Shown: piece after piece, positions 55,284 to 64,000 of the stretch | Layout: the number at the start of each line of letters is the position of its first letter | Position numbering within the stretch: position 1 is the first letter of the stretch | Assembly (NCBI GenBank): GCA_037074765.1 | Contig: JBAMDO010000136.1 | Span: forward strand, 1-64,000 | Source of the DNA: Mansonella perstans | Lineage: Eukaryota; Nematoda; Chromadorea; Rhabditida; Onchocercidae | Direction: 5' to 3' | DNA length: 64,000 nucleotides | Program-made: the position numbers and the translations under genes | Notes under the pieces: model-generated | What the model was told of the DNA's origin: nothing | Database searches by the model: none | Seen by the model: the letters and a program-made list of their open reading frames with translations, nothing else

Positions 55284-57470
55284 TTTTAACGGATTAATTG
55301 CAAGTTTCTTCTATTTATTGGTACTATTTATGCTATTTATTAATTATCGATTGTAAATTTTTTTCCAGATAAATTTTGATAATATTAGTAATGATAAAAT
55401 AAAAGTCGTTCTTTCCTAAATTTATTAAATTTGAATATTCATTGGAACTTATGATTAATAGCTAATTGATTAAGTTATTAATCAAGATTAAAAGTATTGT
55501 CAGATTGATTAATTATTGATCAAGAATAAAAGTATTTTAAATTAAAATGTAAAATGTAGGGAAACAAAAATTGAGAGATTTTGAAAGCAAGACAAATATT
55601 TTAACATTAAATAAGCTAAATCAAATTATGTATGGTAACCGGATAATTTTCATTCCTGAAATCAGATATCTGTTAAAAAAAAGAAAAAAAAATGGTATGA
55701 CATTAATGTGCTTATCAAAAATGTTCTATGTACTAAAATGAACGTTTAATTTCATCTTTGAAATTGATCTTTAATTTTTATATTTTATTATTTGAAGGTA
55801 TTTAATTGTCAAATGACAATTGTAATTTAGCATTATTTTGCACTTTAAAATATTAAGTTGGAAAAAAATTACACAGTACATGCACTTCCGTTTTCGTCTT
55901 CAATTCAACAAATTTTTCATTCTTTTCTTTCATTCAGTTTAAGCAATGCAAATAGTGGAAATGAATGGAAGAATGACAGATTGAAAAAATGAAAGAATGA
56001 TGGAATGAACGAATGAATGAATGAGCAAAAATATCATTGAAAATTATTTATTTTTATCATCTTTTTTTTTTTTTCAAAAATAGCGAATAGAAGGAAAGAT
56101 TTTTTGCCAATTAATCATTTAGCTTCTTTTTCAGCCTTTTCTACACTCAAAGCAATCAATGGGACCATTTGGTTTCACGACTATTTTGTCATGTTTTTTT
56201 GACATTTTGAAAATGTAACAATGAAAAGGAACGGACGAATCATTCGTATTATCTAATTAAATTAATTTATTCCAATATGTAATTATATGTATCCTATCAC
56301 TATCCATATCACCAGATCAAGCAATTTCATTAGATAGAAATATATCCATTTTATATCAAACCTAATCAATCAATTCTATGTTGATTACTGGAAGTAACGA
56401 AGACAGGTATTTTCTTTTATCATGAAAAGTAAGATATCCCTTTTATTCTATTTTTTTTTTAACTACATTTACTTCTTTTATCATTACCGTCACTGATCTA
56501 TATTACTTAATCAATCTATTTTTCCTATACCAAGAAGCATAGAGCGATAAAGTCAGTTTAGATCTTTTTGTCACAAACTTCTTATTATTATATCACTTAT
56601 CGTATCACCTATCATTATATCACCTATTAGATCTATCATATCACCAAATTAACATCGATCTCATTGCGGTATTGAAAATTTATTGCGAAAGATAAATAAA
56701 GTATAACAGGACTACTGCTATATTTGTTAATAGCTTGAAAAACAATGCATTTATAAAAAAAAATATTCCAAACTTTTTTTTGGCTATTAAAAAATTTCTC
56801 TTTGCTAAACAACAAGACAGCAATAAAGAACTTCTTCTAACAAAACACATTCAAAAGCACTCTCCACACACTATGCGAATGATAATACATTGAGTAAGAA
56901 ATCATAGTAACTTTTTTTTTACATAAAAGCATTTATAAATAATTGATAAAAAATTTTTCCCATTTAAAAAAAAAAATTCATTCTATTATGATAGGTGTAG
57001 GTAAAAGTTTCTTTGTAAATAAATCTTTTTATTGCTGCTCTATGAGAAATGAATGAAAGTTAATAAATCCCGAACTGATCGTTTCATTTGATAAACAAAA
57101 AAAAAATACGAAATATTCTTGTTTAAGAATTTCACCCTCTTTAAATCTTGAAGTTAGAAATGATTTAGATCCTTTTTTTTTCGCCCTTTGGAAACAGCCA
57201 ATCCTTTCAGGATTCCAAAAATCCATTATTTATAGCATTTCAATAAATCAGTGCTAGCGTAAGATAGAGAAGAAAGCAGAAGGGAGGAAAGTAAAAGATC
57301 TTAAAACTTTTTTCTTCGTAGGCTTAAATCCATTTAGCTTAATTTATTGTATCCGAAAAAATAAAATGGAAGCACAGAAAAACTTATACTAAATATCCGG
57401 AAACAAATTTATTATATTATAAAAATATCTCATTTTGAATTTGATTGGATGATTTATACTATTAATCATT

Positions 57471-57555
57471 AATTTCACATATAAATTTGACCCTCAACTC
57501 TTAACGTCACATGTAGTTTTGACCATTAACTATTAACTTCACATATAGTTTGAAA
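57471..57555. repeat. Short tandem repeat, about 33 bp x 3
   Basis: The TTAA(T/C)TTCACATATA(A/G)TTTGA type unit recurs three times with substitutions. Confidence 0.65.
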
Positions 57556-58273
57556 CGTAACATTACGTAACAGAAAAAAGAGAAAAAAATAAAAAATCAA
57601 AGTTTAACTGTTATAAAAAAAATTTTATATGTTATGTGCTGTTTATATTTGAAGATTAGGATAAGCACATGTTGAGCGTTCACTAGACAATCAAGTGGAC
57701 ATACTAGACTCAATTGAAATAACCGACAACAAGAAAACTGTTGCCAAATATGTGTGCTTATGTATTTGTGTACAAATATGTCCGAAATGTTATAACTTCT
57801 CTACTAATCAATAATTACTAGGATTATAATAGATATAAACTTGCCCACTCTCTCCCAAATAAAATAGTTAACATTCGGTGAAGAAAGTGTCATCGACTAA
57901 ATGGAAATTTTCAGAATAGTGGAAAAAAAAACAATTGAATACATATTGAAACGAGCATCAGAAAATTCCATCGCAAACAATTCACATGATTGTTCCAAAA
58001 ATTCACCTGACTTTTTTTTTCAACTCATTTTTATCAGCCTTAGCCTATAAGGCATAATCACAAACGAGCAACATTGATTGATTAGGATGGGCAAAAGAAA
58101 CAATGAGCAATGTAGTGATCTTTTTGCCGTATTTGTCCAGGCTCTTACTTATTTAGGTATTTTGGCTCGATTAATTAGGGCAGGAGAAAAGGATGAATTG
58201 GTCAGTAGCGCAGCGCATTTCAAATTTTGCGCTCAAATTAATGAGCAGAGTCAAATAAAGATAATGTAGAGAA

Positions 58274-58380
58274 AATTGAATTGATTGAAGAAAATAATTC
58301 GCTACCATAGCAAATATTCTTTAGTTAATTTGAATTGATTGAAGAAAATAATTCGTTACCATAGCAAGTATTCTTTAGTT
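58274..58380. repeat. Two-copy tandem duplication of 53-54 bp
   Basis: Copy 1 is 58274-58326 and copy 2 is 58327-58380. They differ only by a single inserted T, one C/T and one A/G change, so the duplication is recent. Confidence 0.95.
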
Positions 58381-59177
58381 AACAAAAAAAAATTCATCCT
58401 AATTTAAATTCTTGAAATTAAATTTCACTAAACTTATTATGCAATCTTTTGATTACTAATACATAATAAAGCTTACTGTAATTAAAATATAATATATATA
58501 TAGTTTACTATATATAATATAAACATTTAATATAGTTTACTCAATTACACTTAATACAGTTTTCTTCAGGAAAAAAACTCAGTTTTATATGTCAAAATAG
58601 CATAGTTAAATTAAATGGTCTAACGTGGCCAGTGTGGTCAATAATAGCTGAATTTGAATAGTTAATAATTTTTAATGATAATGAAATTCTTGGCTTATCA
58701 TATGTGAATACATCTACAAAATATTCACAGTATGACCACATCATATGATCTTTATATAATCGCTTGTGAAGGTCTGGATATAACATCAAGATACCTTCGG
58801 TACATCGTTGAACAAAAAAAGCAATTCTTAAAATCTGAGAAATCTAATTAAAAGATAGTGCATAATTAGAAGTACGTACTGATCAGTAAGCTTATCATCA
58901 TTAGATGCTAATTGATACATAATCAGGAAGCTTAAAATAAATATTGATACATTTCGAAATTGGACGAAATTAAGCCTAGCAAAATTGCAAGTTTAGAACT
59001 GAGCTCATTAAACTTTATAATTTTGCACAAAAAGTTGTCGACTTTGATTAAGCTTTCATTTTCTTTTTTAGCTAAGCCAATTAGTTCACTTCTAAAGTTC
59101 AACTTCTGCATCAAAATTTTGTTGACAAAAATGTTTATTAGACACACTTTTTTTTTCTTTTTTATTCTCTTTAATGT

Positions 59178-59293
59178 GTAGGTCGAAACCATCACATCTC
59201 TCAAATTAAGCATCTCAAACTGTCCGATCTGTTAAACAACGTTGAGCCTGGTTAATATTTGGATCGGAGACTGGGAATCCACGTGTTGTAGAC
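59178..59293 (+). pseudogene. Degenerate 5S rRNA copy
   Basis: The order of conserved 5S elements is present: an ACCAT-like start, GTCCGATCTG followed by TTAAACAACGTTGAG (normally GTTAAGCAACGTTGAG), TTGGATCGGAGAC, TGGGAATCC and TGTTGTAGAC at the end. The GGCC normally between GGAGAC and TGGGAATCC is missing, and the region before GTCCGATCTG is altered. Length is about 116 bases. It is therefore a decayed, probably retroposed or dispersed copy rather than a functional gene. No spliced-leader RNA gene was found beside it, although the two are often linked in filarial worms. Confidence 0.85.
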
Positions 59294-60051
59294 AACTTTT
59301 GCTCGATTGTATGCTTTAATATTGTGAGAACATTCATTCGTACAAATTTCCTGAGCATTTTTTGACAGTTAATTTAACTGTTAAACGTTATCCAGAGGAA
59401 GTTGAAAAACTTCGGTCTAAGCAATTAGCAAAAAAAACAAAGTTATTATGGATAATACATTAATGATAAGGATGGTATATTGAACTGAAAAATAAACATT
59501 TAATGTTAAAGTTTATCTTGTGTTAAATTTAGAAATTAATTTACTCATCACCATATTTTTACAATCTTTCTTGCTTTTACATTAAAGTAATTGAAGCAAA
59601 GACTTGGCCATATTACATGGCCATGCAAACAATCAATCTTTATTTTTAGTACAGTGAATAAAAAAAAATCCCAATTTGAAAGAGCAATTGTTTTTCGAAT
59701 CGATCGCGTGTTCACATTTCTCCTCAACTCCTGAAAATAAATGATTCAATTTACTTTTTACTGCAAACAATCTGGAAATGTTATTTTGGAATTTTTCTGC
59801 AAAATTTTAATCGTTATATTTGTACTGCAAACAATCTGGAAAATTTTACACTGAAGAAGAAAAATTACTGAGAGTTACAGGTAGCATTGCAATATGTCAA
59901 AATTATGGCTCAAATTTTGACAGCATTAGAGCATATATTTAAATCTATGCTATTTTAATAAATATTTAAATGAAAGGAGATAAGAGAATTGAGTGTGCTA
60001 TTAGACAGCCAAAATAATCATTACAATAAATCATTAAACTTGGGGTAATAA

Positions 60052-60100
60052 ATAAAATAAATAAATCACTTTGGAATAAAATAAATCACTTTGGGGTAAC
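60052..60100. repeat. Short tandem repeat
   Basis: GGAATAAAATAAATCACTTT and close variants are repeated two to three times. Confidence 0.75.
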
Positions 60101-60851
60101 ACTGACGTAATCTAATTTATAATTGTTAATTATGTATGCACGTAATTGCTAGATAAGATGAGAGCTTTTTTGTTCACACATTAAAGTAATATTTGTTAAT
60201 TAAAGAATAATTTTTACTTCCTAAATTTCAATTTTAATAAAGCACTACCCATTCCTGTCTAAGCATTTCAAATGACATCATTTTTCTAAATTTACAAAGA
60301 AAAAAAAGTTGGAAATTGAGCAGCAAGCTTATAAATCACATATCGCTCGCCGAATTAGAATTGAAAACTTGGTACATTTAAATTAGAGAATCAATTAACA
60401 TTTCACAGTTGAAATTAAGCATACATCAAGCAGCTCTTGAAGTGGGATTCTACTCAATTATCATATTTATAGCAATTCTTTTGTATGGATTCATTCGCAA
60501 TATTTCATCAGAAATTGCACCTGAAATTACAGCATTAATTAGCGTTAAAAACATGAAATTTTTATGCCGATAATATATCAGTTAGATTCATTTTAGGAAT
60601 GAATTGTTTTATTAGTTTTTTGAGTTATAAATAAAGTAGGAGGCAAAGAAATTTCCCGGAATTCTTCTTCAAATCCTGCAAATCTAAGTGAATTAATATC
60701 GAGAAGAATGTTAAATCGCTTTTCGCCTATAAATAAGTCTTCTCTTGCTATAAGCTCTTTTTTTCTTGCACAACAAAATCAAATTTGTCAAGCAAAAAAA
60801 AAAGACAAATATTAATCATTTAATTATATTTTACAATCGCAAGTTAACATT

Positions 60852-61155
60852 GTTCATAGATTCGTTAGACCGCCCCATGAGAAAGCAAAGTTTTTTAAAA
60901 TCAAAAAAAAACACATTACAATTGGTAATTTCGCTTTATTAGTTTCCCTATAAAAGATCAATTTCTATTTGTCAGTCATCGGAGCATTACTTTTTCAACA
61001 AATTCAGATTCATAGACTTCTTCAGACTACCCAATGGGAAAATAAAATTGTTTAAAACTAAAAAATACATTATAATTGGTAATTTTGTTTTATTAGTTTT
61101 TCTGCAAAGGATCAGATTCTATTCGTCAATCATAGGGTACTATTTTTCTGAAAGA
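60852..61155. repeat. Diverged direct duplication of about 150 bp
   Basis: Copy 1 (60852-61003) and copy 2 (61009-61155) share TTCATAGA, CCATGAGAAA/CAATGGGAAA, CATTACAATTGGTAATTT, TTTATTAGTTT, GATCA.ATTCTATT.GTCA. Substitution level is roughly a fifth to a quarter by eye. Confidence 0.85.
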
Positions 61156-61395
61156 ATTCAAAATATGTTAAAAGAGATGAAAAAGTTTTTGCAATAAAAT
61201 CAAATTTTTTAAGCAAAAAAAGCCAAGAAAAAAAAAGATGGGAATCAATAACTGGCTTAATTAAATTTGTATTTTATCAAATTATGCTTGACATGTATGG
61301 TTTTATCAAATTATTGAAAAATCCCCATTTATTTTAATCTAAATTTCATACTGCAAAACTGTTTTTACAAATTTCTGAATTAACACGCATATTTC

Positions 61396-61629
61396 ATCAC
61401 AATTCAATCGTATCACATGCTCACACATACATACAATATACTTATGTATTATTTATAAAGCTGTGTTTCAATATAATATCACTTACGTCATGTAAATCGA
61501 TCATCATTCAATCGTATCACAATTCAATCGTATCACATGCTCACACATACATACAATATACTTATGTATTATTTATAAAGCTGTGTTTCAATACCTAATA
61601 TCACTTACGTCATGTAAATCGATCATCAT
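61396..61629. repeat. Nearly identical two-copy tandem duplication of about 120 bp
   Basis: From TCACAATTCAATCGTATCAC to CATGTAAATCGATCATCAT, copy 1 (61396-61508) and copy 2 (61516-61629) match almost base for base. Copy 2 reads ATACCTAATATC where copy 1 has ATATAATATC. Confidence 0.97.
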
Positions 61630-63133
61630 GGAATAGTGCGCTGTTTTGAGGAGCATTTTTTCAATAGTTGTTACGGTAAATTCGGACCGACATTTAAATT
61701 GTCGATTTTGTTGGTAAAGTTACGCGAGTGTTACAAGTAAACAACATAAAACTATAACTGAGTCTTCAACCATTCCATTTACATCTATATTTTAATAGAT
61801 AATGAGTGGATTGACATTATATAACCAAACGATCATTGGAATTATAGTAAAGTTGATTCCGCATCAATGGAGGACATACTCAAGGTGTGATTCAGGAGGT
61901 ACGATATGGAGTTGTACGAATTTTCGCAGCAGTTCTTATAAATAATTATATTAAAATTACAATCTATGGCAAGCTCCAGCGAATAACAACCGAATACTGC
62001 AGTAATTCTGATGTATTCAGGGTGCGATTCAAAAAACATGATATAAAACTTTACGGATAAAGTCTCCATATAAATTGAATGATTCCATTTTAAAAAAAAA
62101 AGAGGAATGTTTTTAAATTCTTAAAAAGAAAAACAAGAACTATCACAGTGCATTCGGTATTGAATCATTCCATAAGCCTGACTTCAAGCATACAACCACT
62201 TCGCTGCTATATAAGATGTGGTAATTTTGATGTATGAACTTCCCAGCTTTGAAGCATACTTGGACACCGCGTCGAAAAGTGATATTGGATAGATCAGCGA
62301 TGACGTATCATTGTGAATCAAAGTTTCAGAAATAAACTGAAATAAACGAAGCATTTTGTGAAAAGAAAATTTTGCTTGTTTTTTTTAGTGTAATTTTTAT
62401 ATTTTTGCTCGTAATGTTTATTATCAATGTTGGTTCCCTTCATTCGAACATAAAAATGAAAATAAAAACGAATAATAGTAAAAGTGGAAATGAATCGCAA
62501 TTAAGATATTTGAGGCACTCAGAAAACTATTAATATCATGGACCCATTGGTTGTTAATACATCGCAATATGTGTTTTCCTGGTGTATACAGAATATTCTG
62601 TGACAAAGCACATCTAAAGTATATTTACTAGTTCTTTTAACCTATCCTTTGATTTACTAGACATTTTCTCAGGTGATCCTGAAAAGATTAAGATCGAATG
62701 GTTAATACCAATATGTGATAAGTTAATAGTGTACCAATACCTCAATTACTATATCACATTCCAGTGATGCTGGAAAATCATTCAAAATCAGTTAGCAAAA
62801 TTGAATAGATCGAAATAAGTCATGGTTGACAATCATTGTGTCATTATCTATGAAAAATTGAGTGTTTCTGCTAATATTAATGCTTAGTCCACGATAATTA
62901 GATGAGATAGTTCAATATATGGAACTTAAGTACAACCTAACCAAGAACTATTCATTACAGCACCATCACTACCAATCATACATCACCAGTTCCAGAACTA
63001 TTCAATGTGCAGCGTAAAAACGCGCTACGCTAAAACAAAAAAAAAAAAAGAACGAAAATTTGGAAAGCGGCATCGTAGTGTATTATCAATTCTATAAATG
63101 TATTAAAAAAAATTTATAGCTGATGAATGACAC

Positions 63134-63204
63134 CTTTACACCTTCCTGAAGTTTCAGTCGTCTTTCTGGCTCATAACTTACTTCAACTATTGTTTCAGTT
63201 GGCA
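63134..63204 (-). CDS. Orphan coding-like exon
   Basis: On the minus strand a TTGTTTTAG acceptor is followed by an open frame reading PTETIVEVSYEPERRLKLQE (first codon completed from an earlier exon) and then a donor at GAAG|GTGTAA (exon end 63142) or AAG|GTGTCA (exon end 63134). The composition is protein-like and unlike the flanks. No neighbouring exon could be joined; the rest of the gene may begin beyond base 64000. The family is unknown. Confidence 0.35.
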
Positions 63205-64000
63205 CTAAAACAATTTCGATTCAATGGAAAAATAGAAAAAAAATTGCTAACAAAGTATATATATTAACAAACTATGACATTTAACCAACGTAATATTTCA
63301 AAAATTATATCAGCATCAATATTTTCGGAACCATTTTCGATTTGAGCCAAAAGTGGAAAAAAAATTAGCCCATTTGACCGTAGCACATATCAATGGAGAG
63401 AAGTTCACATTCATTTGACCTTTCAAATTAGATTCAATAAAAAAACTTCTTAGCGTTAAGTGATTACCCAATATTGAATTAATTTAGTTGGCAATTCGCA
63501 TCATTGTGGACTTGATTTTTTACCCCCCTATAGGCTCTTCATCATCATAATCCTCAAAGTGAATTTTTCATGAACTTTGATAAAATCGCACAATCTCATA
63601 ATTAACGTAATTGAACTACTATGCTATGGGTATTACTGTATGCTTTTCGCACAATAAATTACCATGCTCATATTACAGTTCTATGATAAAGTGCAGTAAA
63701 TAATGACCAACTATTGCTTCATTAATGATAAAAAAATAAAGAAAAGAAAAAAAAACACTAACATATTTACTATGTAGTCAATAGTTCCATTATTTTTTTA
63801 ATTGCATTACTGAAATAAAAACGAACAGAAAGATGGAAAAAGAAGGACAATATGGTCCATTATTATCGAATGAGTTAAATCAACCAAATGTCTTAAATAT
63901 TGTTATTAAAAGTGCAACAATGATTGAAATTCAATTCTATTTAATTTATTAACTGTCTGACCATAAGAAACAATTGCAAACAAGTTCCACTTTGAATTAG
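63205..64000. other. No feature recognised
   Basis: AT-rich sequence to the window end. It may be intron or flank of a minus-strand gene starting outside the window. Confidence 0.4.

Larger units (their letters stand above)
52974..59177. other. Long gene-poor stretch, GPCR upstream region
   Basis: No complete gene recognised. It contains a GGT/GAT-rich run near 53290-53325, a pyrimidine tract (54688-54800), a GC-rich minisatellite (55109-55283) and tandem repeats at 57471 and 58274. An open frame at 58087-58267 encodes 60 residues (MGKRNNEQCSDLFAVFVQ at its start) and is less AT-rich than its surroundings. I do not recognise it, and it has no supporting splice sites. Confidence 0.5.
59294..63133. 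other. Gene-poor stretch with repeats
   Basis: Apart from the listed repeats I see nothing that can be called a gene. Around 61870-62060 two segments resemble each other weakly (GTGTGATTCAGGAGGTACGA and GTGCGATTCAAAAAACATGA with following words), suggesting an old repeat. Confidence 0.4.

Noticed and set aside
58087..58267. 60-codon frame suspected as a bacterial (Wolbachia-type) insertion because it is less AT-rich
   Set aside because: I recognise no bacterial protein, the ends show no junction, and the length is within chance; left as unknown.
60033..60054. Resemblance to a reversed spliced-leader SL1 sequence (TTAAACTTGGGGTAATAA)
   Set aside because: The match has an extra G and fails at the ends, there is no donor GT or Sm site where an SL RNA would need them, and the stretch is part of a simple AATAAA-rich repeat.

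Overview
This is a eukaryotic, AT-rich window with short exons and many introns. It looks like a nematode, most likely a filarial or other spirurid worm. The evidence is three-fold: start codons sit directly behind TTTTCAG-type acceptors (as expected for spliced-leader trans-splicing), there are about 60 small introns with the TTTTCAG 3' consensus, and the gene families fit (a Fer-type SH2 tyrosine kinase, an NPY/NPF-like receptor, a four-MBT protein). All exon boundaries were joined by hand from reading frame, phase and splice consensus. No transcript data were available. No prokaryotic operon, CRISPR array, intact transposon or viral gene was seen.

Layout, left to right. A C2H2 zinc-finger gene (+, about 1243-1875). 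A Q/A/P-rich protein resembling part of YLPM1 (+, 3239-5679), followed 0.66 kb later by an MGME1-type mitochondrial exonuclease (+, 6343-8922). An SH2-tyrosine kinase (+, 10383-17208). This converges on a four-MBT-repeat chromatin protein (-, 17835 to at least 23366). Upstream on the same strand is an ADCK1 ortholog (-, 24227-28018). Next come the remains of a kynurenine-formamidase-like gene (+, 31271-33543), a PP2A B56 regulatory subunit (+, 36187-40848, with a second possible 3' end at 42327), and a peptide GPCR (-, 44714-52973, with a 4.3 kb first intron). From 53 to 64 kb I find no complete gene, only repeats, a decayed 5S rRNA copy and one orphan exon.

The genes do not form one pathway. 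Two (MGME1 and ADCK1) are mitochondrial, and the others are general signalling or chromatin genes. The most notable observations are these: GC-AG introns at a seemingly high rate (two strong and two weak candidates); a B56 gene whose stop codon overlaps a splice donor, giving two C-termini; a formamidase relic with a 2-base shift inside its nucleophile elbow; a degenerate 5S rRNA; and many short, diverged local tandem duplications in introns and intergenic DNA. I did not find a clearly new biological system.
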